Shown here: piece by piece, positions 17,489 to 26,833 of the stretch
Layout: the number at the start of each line of letters is the position of its first letter
How positions within the stretch are numbered: position 1 is the first letter of the stretch
Assembly: GCA_903842675.1 (NCBI GenBank)
Contig: CAIMMQ010000101.1
Location: 1 to 57,041, forward strand
Source of the DNA: an uncultured Actinomycetes bacterium
GTDB taxonomy: Bacteria > Actinomycetota > Actinomycetes > Nanopelagicales > Nanopelagicaceae
Length of the DNA stretch: 57,041 nucleotides
Reading direction: 5' to 3'
Notes under the pieces: model-generated
The model's database searches: none
What the model saw: the letters and a program-made list of their open reading frames with translations, nothing else
Told to the model about the DNA's origin: nothing
Program-made: the position numbers and the translations under genes

Positions 17489-18343
17489 ATGGCAGACCGC
17501 CATAATCGGGATATTGATCGTCAACCCGCGCCACTCCCAGAACCGCTAAGTACAAAGTGCGTTGATGCACATGCACATATCGAAATAGTTACAAATACTG
17601 CGGCGGATTCACCTGAAGTAGGCGCGGTTCTTGCCCAAGCCCGAAGTGTTGGTATTGATCGAGTTGTTCAGGTTGGTTATTCAGCTGAACAATCTGAGTG
17701 GTGTGTGAAATGTGCCGAGAGCTGGCCAAATGTTTTGGCTGCAGTGGCACTGCATCCAAATGAAGCACCAGTAGTTGAAGATCTCGAAAAGGATCTGGCG
17801 ATCATTGCAAAACTTGCACTGCACCCAAGAGTTCGAGCAATCGGAGAAACTGGATTAGATTTCTTTCGAACACCCCCAGAGTTACAAGAACGCCAGAAAT
17901 ATTCTTTCCGGAGACATATTGCACTGGCCAAAGAAGTAAAAAAAGCCCTCGTGATTCATGATCGTGATGCCCACCAAGATGTACTAGATGTACTTGCGCA
18001 GGAAGGCGCGCCAGATAACACGGTCTTTCATTGCTTTTCCGGGGATGCGCAGATGGCTCGCGAATGTATTGATAAGGGTTACATACTTTCATTTGCCGGA
18101 ACGCTAACTTTTAAGAACGCTCCCGCACTTCGAGAAGCGGTAAAGCTAGTTCCACTGGACCAATTACTTGTCGAAACTGATTCACCTTTCCTTGCACCAA
18201 TGCCAAATCGAGGTGCGCTAAATACCCCGGCTCAAATCCCAACCATTCTTCGTTTCATGGCAGAAGAGCGCGGTGAAGATTTAGATGAATTAGCTAGTGC
18301 AATCTCCACAAATGCTGAACGCATCTTTGGGTCCTTCGCCTGA
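17489..18343 (+). CDS. tatD: TatD family hydrolase
   Basis: This 284-residue metal-dependent hydrolase carries the TatD signatures DAHAHIE (about 28-34), GETGLDFFR, VIHDRDAH, FHCFSG and LLVETDSPFLAP, which bind the divalent metals. TatD proteins act as 3'-5' DNA/RNA exonucleases or D-aminoacyl-tRNA deacylases. The gene lies between metG and rsmA as in many Gram-positive bacteria. Its TGA stop shares bases with the next gene's ATG. Confidence 0.93.
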   Translation: MADRHNRDIDRQPAPLPEPLSTKCVDAHAHIEIVTNTAADSPEVGAVLAQARSVGIDRVVQVGYSAEQSEWCVKCAESWPNVLAAVALHPNEAPVVEDLEKDLAIIAKLALHPRVRAIGETGLDFFRTPPELQERQKYSFRRHIALAKEVKKALVIHDRDAHQDVLDVLAQEGAPDNTVFHCFSGDAQMARECIDKGYILSFAGTLTFKNAPALREAVKLVPLDQLLVETDSPFLAPMPNRGALNTPAQIPTILRFMAEERGEDLDELASAISTNAERIFGSFA

Positions 18344-19182
18344 TGTCAGGGTTACTCGGCGCCGCCGAAATCAGAGAGATTGCCGAAAGAATTGGGCTGC
18401 GTCCAACCAAGAAACTCGGTCAAAACTTTGTTGTTGATGCGAATACTTGCCGGCGAATTGTTAAGAGCGCTGAGGTTGGTCCAACTGATGTCGCACTCGA
18501 AATTGGTCCAGGTTTAGGTTCCTTAACTCTTGCGATGCTCGAGAGTGCAAGTGCCGTAGTTGCAATCGAAATAGATGATCGCCTCGCTGGCGAATTACCG
18601 ATTACTGTCGCAAAGCACGGATTTGATATTAGAAAATTAACAATCGTTAACCAAGATGCGATGGAAGTTGCGACCTTGCCGATAGATCCAACTGTTCTAG
18701 TTGCAAATTTGCCTTATAACGTCTCGGTCCCAGTTTTACTTAGATTCCTTGAACTCTTCCCGACGCTAAATTCTGGCGTTGTTATGGTTCAGAGCGAAGT
18801 GGCAGATCGTCTAGTGGCAAAACCAAATACTAAGAATTATGGCAGCCCAACCGTTAAGGCAAACTGGTGGGCTGATTTAAAATCTGCCGGAACTGTTGGT
18901 CGTTCCATTTTCTGGCCAGTACCAAATGTTGATTCCTCTTTGGTGCGCTTTGTTCGCCATGCGCCTGCTGGTGATGAATCACTTCGGCTACAAACTTTTC
19001 GCCTGATTGATGCTGCTTTTGCCCAACGGCGCAAGATGCTGCGCGGTGCACTTGCTGAAGTATGTGGCAGCAGTGCTGCGGCAAGTGATTTGATCACAAG
19101 CGCTGGGATTGATCCAACGTTGCGCGGGGAAGCGCTAGAACTCTCCGATTTTATTAAAATTGCTATTACGCTTTCTAAATGA
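18343..19182 (+). CDS. rsmA: 16S rRNA dimethyladenosine transferase
   Basis: The 279-residue KsgA/RsmA enzyme has the KLGQNFVVDANTCRRIV start, the SAM-binding VALEIGPGLGSLTLAML and the catalytic NLPYNVSVP motif. It dimethylates two adjacent adenines in helix 45 of 16S rRNA. It overlaps both neighbours by 1-4 bp, so translation in this operon is probably coupled. Confidence 0.96.
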   Translation: MSGLLGAAEIREIAERIGLRPTKKLGQNFVVDANTCRRIVKSAEVGPTDVALEIGPGLGSLTLAMLESASAVVAIEIDDRLAGELPITVAKHGFDIRKLTIVNQDAMEVATLPIDPTVLVANLPYNVSVPVLLRFLELFPTLNSGVVMVQSEVADRLVAKPNTKNYGSPTVKANWWADLKSAGTVGRSIFWPVPNVDSSLVRFVRHAPAGDESLRLQTFRLIDAAFAQRRKMLRGALAEVCGSSAAASDLITSAGIDPTLRGEALELSDFIKIAITLSK

Positions 19183-20099
19183 GCACCAAGGGCGTAGTAG
19201 TTCGAGTACCTGCAAAGGTTAATTTGCAGCTCTCTGTTGGGCCGCTCGATCCAGATGGTTTTCACGAAGTAACCACAGTCTTTCAAGCAATCTCACTCTT
19301 TGACGATGTAACTATTCGCTACGGCCGCGATGAATCCGGAATTGTCCTAACGCTCTCCGGTTCAACTTCGCAGGGCGTGCCAGTCGATAGTTCTAACTTG
19401 GCTTATAAAGCCGCCGAAGTAATGTGTAAGAAATATAAATTATCTGATGATCTTGAGATCCACATCAAGAAAGAGATTCCAGTCGCGGGAGGTATGGCCG
19501 GTGGCAGCGCCGATGCTGCTGGCGTAATCGTGGGAATTGATGCGCTATTTGATCTTGGTCTTTCTCGTGATGAGATGGAAAAAATTGCGGCAACTCTTGG
19601 AAGCGATGTGCCATTTTCAATTTCTGGTGGAACTGCAATTGGTCGGGGACATGGCGATCAAATAACTCCTGCCCTTGGCCGCGGTAACTTTCAGTGGGTT
19701 CTAGCACTTGCAGGTCAAGGACTTTCAACGCCAGCTGTTTATCAAGAGTGCGATCGACTTCGCGAAGGTTTAACTATTTCAAAACCACAGATCAGTGATG
19801 CGATGATGCAAGCGCTTCGTGCAGGTGACCCAATTGCACTAGGCGATGCTCTTTCAAATGATCTGCAAGCAGCAGCATGTTCACTTCGACCAGCACTGCG
19901 TTTAGTTTTAGATGTTGGACGTGACTACGGTGCACTTGGTGGAATTGTTTCTGGTTCCGGGCCAACTGTCGCATTCTTAGTTGAGGATGAAGAAAAGTCT
20001 TTGGATTTAACAGTTGCACTTAGTTCCAGTGGAGTAGTGGCTGGCGTTGTGAGGGCAAGTGGACCGGTTCATGGCGCGCGAGTGGTGGAGACCCTTTAA
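19179..20099 (+). CDS. ispE: 4-diphosphocytidyl-2-C-methyl-D-erythritol kinase
   Basis: The 306-residue GHMP kinase has RVPAKVNLQLSVGPLDPDGFH at its start, the ATP loop PVAGGMAGGSADAAG (about 103-117) and the GSDVPFSISGGTAIGRG segment. It phosphorylates CDP-methylerythritol in the MEP isoprenoid pathway. That shows the organism makes isopentenyl units by this route, feeding the UbiA and cis-prenyltransferase enzymes in the window. It overlaps rsmA by 4 bp. Confidence 0.96.
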   Translation: MSTKGVVVRVPAKVNLQLSVGPLDPDGFHEVTTVFQAISLFDDVTIRYGRDESGIVLTLSGSTSQGVPVDSSNLAYKAAEVMCKKYKLSDDLEIHIKKEIPVAGGMAGGSADAAGVIVGIDALFDLGLSRDEMEKIAATLGSDVPFSISGGTAIGRGHGDQITPALGRGNFQWVLALAGQGLSTPAVYQECDRLREGLTISKPQISDAMMQALRAGDPIALGDALSNDLQAAACSLRPALRLVLDVGRDYGALGGIVSGSGPTVAFLVEDEEKSLDLTVALSSSGVVAGVVRASGPVHGARVVETL

Positions 20100-20167
20100 A
20101 GGCACTCAATGGTCGCTAAAAAATGCGACGGTTTGGTGGTATTCGCTTCGTAAGGGATAATTCAGGT

Positions 20168-20239
20168 TCCGCCATTGTGTAGTGGCTAGCACATGGGCCT
20201 TTGAAGCCCAGGGTCCAGGATCGATACCTGGTGGCGGAG
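20168..20239 (+). tRNA. tRNA-Gln (anticodon TTG)
   Basis: The cloverleaf has acceptor stem TCCGCCA/TGGCGGA, anticodon stem TGGGC/GCCCA around CTTTGAA (anticodon 20201-20203) and a canonical T loop. The discriminator is G and no CCA is encoded. It lies between ispE and glmU. Confidence 0.95.
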
Positions 20240-20247
20240 CGATAGCG

Positions 20248-20276
20248 GCTCCACCAGAAGTAAGAGGTGGCGGAGC
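20248..20276 (+). repeat. Bulged hairpin containing an 11-bp copy of the tRNA-Gln 3' end
   Basis: GGTGGCGGAGC at 20230-20240 (end of tRNA-Gln plus one base) recurs at 20266-20276. The segment GCTCCACC at 20248-20255 can pair with either copy, leaving a 3-nt bulge. It lies in the leader of glmU. It could be a processing or weak termination structure, or a chance remnant. Confidence 0.35.
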
Positions 20277-20331
20277 AAAAGGTTTTAACGCAAGAAGTAG
20301 GCTCAGACCAAGATAGGGCGGAGGCGAAACT

Positions 20332-21768
20332 TTGGAGCACAAGCTAGAGGTAGCAATAGTTCTTGCCGCTGGCGAAGGCACCCGCATGAAATCTACAACT
20401 CCAAAGGTTTTACATACTTTGGCCGGTAAAACAATTATTTATCACGTATTAACTCAAGTAAATAATTTAGCGCCTAATGAAATTCGAGTTGTTGTTGGTG
20501 CCAGCCGCGAGAGCGTTGAAGGCCACATAAAAGATATTTATCCAAATGTAAAAACAGTATTTCAAGCGCAGCGAAATGGAACTGGGCATGCGGTGCAATT
20601 GGCGCTCGCAGATTTGAAGACCAAGGGCACAGTATTAATCCTCGCTGGCGATACGCCTTTATTACGAAGTGAAACCCTCGCTGAATTTATCGCCGTCCAC
20701 AAATCTTCTAAGTACCAAGCATCAGTATTAACATCCGAGCTACCTGACCCAACTGGCTATGGTCGCATCTTGCGCGATGAAACCGGTGAGATCGTTGCCA
20801 TTATTGAAGAGCGCGATGCCAGCGAAGAAATCAAATTAATTGATGAAGTAAATACCGGCGTCTATCTATTTGATATCGATGCTCTGAAATCAGCAGTAGC
20901 TAAACTCGATACCAATAATTCGCAAGGCGAGCTATATCTAACTGATGTGATAGCCGCAATAAATACTGGCGCAAACGGTGCGGCTGCAATCCTCTCGAAC
21001 GATTTCACAGAAACACTTGGAATAAATGATCGCGCGCAACTTGCCGAATGTGAAGCAGTGATGCGTGATCGAATTAATGATACCCACATGAAAGCCGGCG
21101 TTGCCATACTAGATCCACAGACAACTTGGATTGAAACAACGGTGAAGCTTTCAAGTGATGTAACAATCCTGCCGGGTAGTCTGCTAACTGGAACAACAAC
21201 TGTTGCAACAGGTGCAACTATCGGGCCACGCACAACTTTGCATAGTGTTGTAGTTGGGGCCGGCGCAAAGATTGTTGAATCTAATTGTTCTGACAGTGAA
21301 GTTGGTGCTGGTGCCAGCGTTGGTCCATATTCATTCCTTCGAGCCGGAACTAAACTAGCCGCGAATAGCAAAGTTGGCGCTTTTGTTGAGATCAAGAATT
21401 CAACCGTCGGTGAATCTTCGAAGGTTCCCCATCTTTCATATGTTGGCGATGCAACTATTGGCTCAGGCACCAATATTGGCGCAGCGGCAGTTTTCGTGAA
21501 TTACGACGGCGTCGAAAAGCATCGGACCGAAATCGGCAATGATGTTCGAATTGGAAGCGACACAATGTTGGTTGCACCCGTTTCAATTGGCGACGGCGCA
21601 TACACTGCTGCTGGATCGATCATCACCGAGGATGTGCCGGCAGGAGCAATCGGTGTTGCAAGAGCCAAACAACGCAATATTCTTGGGTGGGTACTTCGTA
21701 AGCGGTCTGGTACGAAATCTGCCGAATCTGCAAAAAAAGCTGGCGCAACCGAAACTAACGAAAAGTAA
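20332..21768 (+). CDS. glmU: Bifunctional GlmU: N-acetylglucosamine-1-phosphate uridyltransferase / glucosamine-1-phosphate acetyltransferase
   Basis: The 478-residue enzyme makes UDP-GlcNAc for peptidoglycan. The N-terminal domain has LAAGEGTRMKSTTPKVLH, GTGHAVQLAL, AGDTPLL and the EVNTGVYLFD segment. The C-terminal half is a left-handed beta-helix of hexapeptide repeats (about 255-450) with VEIKNSTVGESSKVPHLSYVGDA. The start is TTG, supported by GGCGGAGG about 7 nt upstream; no better start lies nearby. It follows tRNA-Gln and precedes prs by 14 bp. Confidence 0.95.
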   Translation: MEHKLEVAIVLAAGEGTRMKSTTPKVLHTLAGKTIIYHVLTQVNNLAPNEIRVVVGASRESVEGHIKDIYPNVKTVFQAQRNGTGHAVQLALADLKTKGTVLILAGDTPLLRSETLAEFIAVHKSSKYQASVLTSELPDPTGYGRILRDETGEIVAIIEERDASEEIKLIDEVNTGVYLFDIDALKSAVAKLDTNNSQGELYLTDVIAAINTGANGAAAILSNDFTETLGINDRAQLAECEAVMRDRINDTHMKAGVAILDPQTTWIETTVKLSSDVTILPGSLLTGTTTVATGATIGPRTTLHSVVVGAGAKIVESNCSDSEVGAGASVGPYSFLRAGTKLAANSKVGAFVEIKNSTVGESSKVPHLSYVGDATIGSGTNIGAAAVFVNYDGVEKHRTEIGNDVRIGSDTMLVAPVSIGDGAYTAAGSIITEDVPAGAIGVARAKQRNILGWVLRKRSGTKSAESAKKAGATETNEK

Positions 21769-21782
21769 AGGGAGCTAATTAA

Positions 21783-22763
21783 ATGAGCGAACTGCGACTC
21801 ACTTCCGAAAAAAGGTTACGGTTATTTACCGGTCGTGGTTATCCAGAATTAGCAGAAGGCGTTGCGCAAGAACTTGGTATTCCAATTACGCCGACATCGG
21901 CTTATGACTTTGCAAATGGCGAAATATTTGTTCGCTTCGAAGAGAGCGTTCGCGGAAGCGATGCTTTCGTAATTCAAAGCCACGCTGCTCCAGTAAATAA
22001 GCAGATCATGGAACAACTCATCATGGTTGATGCGCTAAAGCGTGCTTCGGCAAAACGAATCACAGTTGTTGCACCGTTCTACGGTTATGCCCGCCAAGAT
22101 AAGAAGCACCGCGGCCGCGAACCAATTTCAGCAAGACTTATGGCGGACCTTTTTAAAACTGCGGGTGCTGATCGTTTGATGGTTGTTGACCTGCACACCT
22201 CACAAATTCAAGGTTTCTTCGATGGTCCAGTAGATCATCTCTTCGCACTTCCACTTCTTACCAACTATGTTGGAAGTAAAGTTGATCGCACTAAACTAAC
22301 TATTGTTTCACCAGACTCCGGTCGCGTTCGCGTAGCAGAGCGTTGGTCAGATTTACTTGGTGGCTGTCCAATCGCCTTTATTCACAAAATGCGCGATCCA
22401 AGAATTCCAAATGAATCTGTAACTGGAAAAGTCGTTGGCGATGTAAAGGGCCAAACTTGTGTAGTTATCGATGACATGATCGATACCGCCGGAACAATTA
22501 CAAAGGCTGTTGATGCTCTCTACGCTGAAGGTGCAAAAGATGTAATCATCGCCGCAACTCACGCAGTCTTTTCTGGTCCAGCAATCGAGCGGTTAAAAGC
22601 TTCGAATGTTAGTGAAGTTGTTGTAACCGATACCTTGCCAATTCCAGAAGATGCCAGATTTGAAAACTTAACCGTTCTTTCAATCGCCCCACTTCTTGCA
22701 CGTGCGATTCGTGAAGTCTTCGAAGATGGCTCAGTAACCAGCCTCTTTGACGGCCATTCCTAA
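21783..22763 (+). CDS. prs: Ribose-phosphate pyrophosphokinase
   Basis: The 326-residue enzyme forms PRPP from ribose 5-phosphate and ATP. It shows YGYARQDKKHRGREPISA (ATP and regulatory loop), VVDLHTSQIQGFFDGPVDHL, and the PRPP-binding loop CVVIDDMIDTAGTI. A GGGAGC sequence lies ahead of the ATG. The glmU-prs-rplY-pth order is widely conserved in Gram-positive bacteria. Confidence 0.97.
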   Translation: MSELRLTSEKRLRLFTGRGYPELAEGVAQELGIPITPTSAYDFANGEIFVRFEESVRGSDAFVIQSHAAPVNKQIMEQLIMVDALKRASAKRITVVAPFYGYARQDKKHRGREPISARLMADLFKTAGADRLMVVDLHTSQIQGFFDGPVDHLFALPLLTNYVGSKVDRTKLTIVSPDSGRVRVAERWSDLLGGCPIAFIHKMRDPRIPNESVTGKVVGDVKGQTCVVIDDMIDTAGTITKAVDALYAEGAKDVIIAATHAVFSGPAIERLKASNVSEVVVTDTLPIPEDARFENLTVLSIAPLLARAIREVFEDGSVTSLFDGHS

Positions 22764-22899
22764 GCCCGATTTTGCGTTGAACGGGCTAGTTCGCTAACCT
22801 TTGGCCATCGTTCCGGCGAGGGATTAAAAATCCGTAATCGACGGTTTTGCTCTCCTCGGACGTTTTTACACTGACGGATTACTCGAGGGAGAGAATTAA

Positions 22900-23526
22900 A
22901 TGGCTGAAATTACTATCGCCGCAACCAAGCGCACTGAGTTTGGTAAGGGTGCATCACGTCGTGATCGTCGCTCTGGCTTGGTCCCAGCAGTTATCTACGG
23001 CCATGGTGAAGCGCCACAACACGTTGCACTTCCATTGCGCGAACTTGGTATTGCTCTTAAGAGCGCCAACGTTCTTCTAGATGTTGTTGTTGATGGCAAG
23101 ACTGAACTAACACTTCCAAAGTCAGTTACTCGTAACCCACTTACCGGAATACTTCGGCACATCGATTTAGTAATCGTTCGTCGTGGTGAGCGCGTTACAG
23201 TTGAAGTTCCAGTTCACGCAACCGGAAAGCACGATGTTGACGGAATTCTTGAACACATTAATAACACAATTGAAGTTGAAGCTGAAGCAACATCTATTCC
23301 ACAATTCCTAGAATTGAACATGGATGGCTTGATGGCTGGAAATTCACTTTACGCTTCAAACGTTGTTCTGCCTGCAGGAGTAACTCTTATTTCAGATCCA
23401 CAAATGCCAGTTGTTCATCTATCCGAACGCTCTACCGTGGTTGAAGAAGTTCCAGTTGTTGCTGCTGCGGAAGGTGCTGCTCCTGCTGATGGCGCTGCTC
23501 CTGCTGCTGAAGCTGCCAAGTCTTAA
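22900..23526 (+). CDS. rplY: 50S ribosomal protein L25 (CTC form)
   Basis: The 208-residue protein has the L25 5S rRNA-binding domain (about 1-95; EFGKGASRRDRRSGLVPAVIYGHG) followed by the TL5/CTC beta domain. It ends with an Ala/Pro/Glu-rich tail (about 180-208). A strong GAGGGAGAGA ribosome-binding site lies just upstream. Codon use looks more biased than in neighbours, as expected for a highly expressed gene. Confidence 0.95.
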   Translation: MAEITIAATKRTEFGKGASRRDRRSGLVPAVIYGHGEAPQHVALPLRELGIALKSANVLLDVVVDGKTELTLPKSVTRNPLTGILRHIDLVIVRRGERVTVEVPVHATGKHDVDGILEHINNTIEVEAEATSIPQFLELNMDGLMAGNSLYASNVVLPAGVTLISDPQMPVVHLSERSTVVEEVPVVAAAEGAAPADGAAPAAEAAKS

Positions 23527-23545
23527 TACTCGCAAACAGAAATAA

Positions 23546-24112
23546 ATGAGTTCAGAGCGCTGGTTAGTTCTTGGATTAGGTAATCCGGGGGATCAGTACG
23601 CATCTACTCGTCACAATATTGGCCAGATGGTTATTAACTATCTGGCCATTAACACAAAGTTTTCGGCCCATAAATCTAAAACTCAAATTGCAGATATCCG
23701 CGTTGCAGGCGCGCAAGTAACGCTCGCCAAATCAAATGGTTACATGAATGACTCGGGCGCTCCAACAAAAGCTCTGGCAGATTTCTATAAAGTTTCGCCG
23801 GATCGATTGATCATCATTCACGATGAGATTGATATCGCCTTCAATACCATCCGCCTAAAGATCGGCGGCAGCGATAATGGCCACAATGGTTTGAAATCAA
23901 TCACAACTCATTTCACAACCCCAGATTATTATCGAGTCCGCATGGGCGTTGGTCGCCCACCGGCGCCGCAAGATCCAGCAGATTTTGTGCTAAAACCATT
24001 TTCATCAGTCGAGAAGAAAGATCTGGAAGATTTTATTTCTCGTGGCGCACTTGCAGTTGAACGTTTAATCGAAAAAGGACTTGAGTTAGCGCAACAAGAA
24101 TTTAATCAATAA
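23546..24112 (+). CDS. pth: Peptidyl-tRNA hydrolase
   Basis: The 188-residue enzyme releases tRNA from stalled peptidyl-tRNA. Conserved segments are GLGNPGDQYASTRHNIG (catalytic His about 24), SNGYMNDSG, HDEIDIAFNTIRLKIGGSDNGHNGLKSI and RVRMGVGRP. It follows rplY by 19 bp and converges on ppc with 1 bp between stops. Confidence 0.96.
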   Translation: MSSERWLVLGLGNPGDQYASTRHNIGQMVINYLAINTKFSAHKSKTQIADIRVAGAQVTLAKSNGYMNDSGAPTKALADFYKVSPDRLIIIHDEIDIAFNTIRLKIGGSDNGHNGLKSITTHFTTPDYYRVRMGVGRPPAPQDPADFVLKPFSSVEKKDLEDFISRGALAVERLIEKGLELAQQEFNQ

Positions 24113-24113
24113 A

Positions 24114-26723
24114 TCAGCCAGTATTGCGTAAGCCGGCAGCAACACCATTTATCGTAAGCAAAAGTGCTCGTCTTATAAGTGGATCAACGCCATCATTGCT
24201 ACGGACCTTATGGAGCAGAGTTACCTGTAATAAATGAAGTGGCGACAGGTAGGCATCTCTGACTTGCAATGTTCGAGCCAGAATTGGTTGATCACCAAGA
24301 AGCTGCGATTTCTTAGTTAATAATAAGATTTCACGCTTTGTTAATTCGAATTCTGCCTCGATTGTCTTCAAGAAGTGATGCAGTTCGGGATCAACCAAGG
24401 TTTTCACATACTTGCTTGCCATTGCTAGATCTGTCTTAGCTAACGTCATTTCAACGTTGGAAATAAAAGTTCTAAAGAAGTGCCAATCCTTCAACATTTG
24501 TTCAAAAATCTTTTCATTTCCGGCTTCCCGAGCTGCCTTTAAACCAGAGCCAACGCCGAACCAACCAGGAACAATCTGGCGTGATTGCGTCCAGCCAAAT
24601 ACCCATGGGATTGCGCGAAGAGATTCGAGTCCGCCTTTTGCATCTGGCCTTCGCGACGGCCTTGAACCTAAGAAGAGATTTCCAAGTTGTTCAACGGGGG
24701 TAGATGCATAAAAGTAAGCCGGTAAATCAGGATGATCGACAAGTGCACGATAAGTTTTAAAAGCGTTTTCGCTGACGCTATCCATGCAGCTAGACCAAGC
24801 AGCGAGTTCTGCTGGAGTCTGACGAGGTGCTCGATTTAGAACTGTTGCCTCTAGGGCCGCAGCCAATGAAAGTTCAACGTTCTCACGTGCAAGTGATGGC
24901 AGCGCGTACTTATCGCTAATTACTTCACCTTGTTCGGTCATCTTTATTTGGCCATCGAGTGAACCCCAAGGAAGTGCAATTAGCGCGTCATATGTCGGTC
25001 CGCCACCGCGACCTACTGAACCACCACGGCCATGGAATAAGCGAAGGGTCACACCATGCTTGTGTGCGATATCGCGAAGTTTGCGTTGGGCTTTATGAAT
25101 TTCCCATTGCGAAGTTGCAATACCAGCATCCTTATTTGAATCTGAATAACCCAGCATCACTTCTTGAACATTGCCGCGCAACTTTACTAATTCTCGATAT
25201 TTTGCATCGCTTAATAAATTATCCAAAATTGTGTCAGCCGCCTGAAGTTCGGCAACTGTTTCCAATAGTGGGGCATATCCAATAAGTCCGTTAAGACCAG
25301 CTAGGTCACCAAGTTCAACGGCAGCTAGAACATCCTTGTGAGATTTTGTCATTGAAATTATGTAAGTCTCGATAACTTCTGGGCCAAAAGATTGGATCAA
25401 ATCCTTAATCGCGCGGAAGGTATTTAGCGTTTTGGCAGCGTCCGCATCTAATTTATCAATCCCAACGCTAGCTATTTGAGCCAGGGCATGATGGTGCGCA
25501 TCGCTATGTTCACGAATATCCATAGTTGCATGGGTTAAGCCAAAGCTGGCAACAGTGCGAATAATGCGCTCGAGTAATCCAGTTGCAATTAATTCACCGC
25601 GATGTGCCATCAATGATGAGCGCATTAAATTCAGATCAGCCAAAAGTTCTGCGGTGCTCTCATAATCGCGACCAGCAACGTGTGGTGTTCCGGCGGCATG
25701 ACGTCGTTGCGTCAGAATTAATCGGTGTCTAATTGCAGTTGCCTTTAACCGGTATGGCTCCTCGACATTTAAGCGGCGGAAGCGATCTTCGATTTCTGGC
25801 AAAAGCTCGAGATCCTGGGTGACTGATTTTTCTAATTCAGGTGAAGCACCGGCAATGCGACTTGATACCGATAGTGCTTGGCGAAGTAGATCGAGTTGGC
25901 CACTCATCGCTCTAATGAAGTGACCGGTTTGAAGTGTGATCGCCGACTTGGTTATTTCTGGCGTGATATTTGGATTTCCATCACGGTCCCCACCAATCCA
26001 CGTTCCAAAACTAAGCGGGCGCGCTGTTGGTGAAACAGTTACTCCAAGGCGCTTAAGTTCAGTTGCGAAATCATCAAGCACTTCAGGAATTGTAAGTTTA
26101 AATAAATCATCTAAGTAATAGAGCGCATTTGTTGCTTCATCAAGTGGTTCTGGGCGACCGAGACGTAACTCATCAGTCTGCCAGAGTAAATCGACAGTTT
26201 CAGAAAGTCTGCGATCTCTGGTTTGCGAGGCAGGTTGGTCTAGTAAATCTGCAATGGTATTCATCTTGCTCAGAACCGAACGGCGGGCCGCTTCAGTTGG
26301 GTGCGCTGTAAATACTGGGCGAACTGAAAATTTGTTTATCCACTCTTGAATATCAGCCGTTGTAAATTCACCAGTGCGCGCTTGCACCTCAAGAATTCGG
26401 TCAACTGCCCGAGTCAACCAAGATCCACCAGATTCGCGCTCTGCGGCAAGGACCCGAGCTCGGTGCACTTGTTCGGCAACATTTGCCAAATTGAAATAGT
26501 TACTAAATGCGCGAACTAGTTGCACGCTCTCTTCAACGCTTAAACTTTCTAAAAGTTCTTCACCGTCGCCAGATCGCACAGATTTACGAACTCGTTCGAC
26601 AAGTTCAAGCAAATGTTCGCCTTCTTGTCGAACTAAAGATTGGCCGAGCAGATCGCCAAGTCGGCGCACATCACTGCGCAGGCCAGCTTCATCGGCTGGT
26701 AACGGGCTTGCGGTCTCGCTCAC
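24114..26723 (-). CDS. ppc: Phosphoenolpyruvate carboxylase
   Basis: The 869-residue enzyme adds bicarbonate to PEP to make oxaloacetate, an anaplerotic step. It shows the catalytic His segment FTAHPTEAARRSVL (about 137-150), the FHGRGGSVGRGGGPTYDALIALP loop, LGSRPSRRP and the invariant C-terminal RNTG. The length is a little under the usual ~900 residues, mainly in the N-terminal part. The start is GTG with no obvious ribosome-binding site. It is divergent from mfd. Confidence 0.96.
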   Translation of the reverse strand: MSETASPLPADEAGLRSDVRRLGDLLGQSLVRQEGEHLLELVERVRKSVRSGDGEELLESLSVEESVQLVRAFSNYFNLANVAEQVHRARVLAAERESGGSWLTRAVDRILEVQARTGEFTTADIQEWINKFSVRPVFTAHPTEAARRSVLSKMNTIADLLDQPASQTRDRRLSETVDLLWQTDELRLGRPEPLDEATNALYYLDDLFKLTIPEVLDDFATELKRLGVTVSPTARPLSFGTWIGGDRDGNPNITPEITKSAITLQTGHFIRAMSGQLDLLRQALSVSSRIAGASPELEKSVTQDLELLPEIEDRFRRLNVEEPYRLKATAIRHRLILTQRRHAAGTPHVAGRDYESTAELLADLNLMRSSLMAHRGELIATGLLERIIRTVASFGLTHATMDIREHSDAHHHALAQIASVGIDKLDADAAKTLNTFRAIKDLIQSFGPEVIETYIISMTKSHKDVLAAVELGDLAGLNGLIGYAPLLETVAELQAADTILDNLLSDAKYRELVKLRGNVQEVMLGYSDSNKDAGIATSQWEIHKAQRKLRDIAHKHGVTLRLFHGRGGSVGRGGGPTYDALIALPWGSLDGQIKMTEQGEVISDKYALPSLARENVELSLAAALEATVLNRAPRQTPAELAAWSSCMDSVSENAFKTYRALVDHPDLPAYFYASTPVEQLGNLFLGSRPSRRPDAKGGLESLRAIPWVFGWTQSRQIVPGWFGVGSGLKAAREAGNEKIFEQMLKDWHFFRTFISNVEMTLAKTDLAMASKYVKTLVDPELHHFLKTIEAEFELTKREILLLTKKSQLLGDQPILARTLQVRDAYLSPLHLLQVTLLHKVRSNDGVDPLIRRALLLTINGVAAGLRNTG

Positions 26724-26779
26724 TGGCTAATCATTACAGGTCGAGCGGGCTATTCATCACCTAATATAATTAGCGAGTA

Positions 26780-26808
26780 CCCCCATCCAGATTGGATGTG
26801 GGGCTTTT
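26780..26808 (+). promoter_or_regulatory. Hairpin with T-run in the mfd leader
   Basis: CCCC(C)CATCC and GGATGTGGGG form a GC-rich stem followed by CTTTT. A TATAAT at 26765-26770 would start transcription near 26777, so the hairpin would sit at the very 5' end of the mfd mRNA. It could stabilise the 5' end or attenuate transcription. Confidence 0.4.
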
Positions 26809-26833
26809 GGCGTTGTTTAGGAGGGCCTTACCT

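Noticed and set aside
18837-19286. Long minus-strand frame opposite rsmA and ispE
   Set aside because: It is the shadow of two clearly conserved genes, with low-complexity Arg/Ser composition and no start signals.
20862-21473. 203-codon minus-strand frame inside glmU
   Set aside because: It lies entirely opposite the repetitive hexapeptide-coding region of glmU and has no features of its own.
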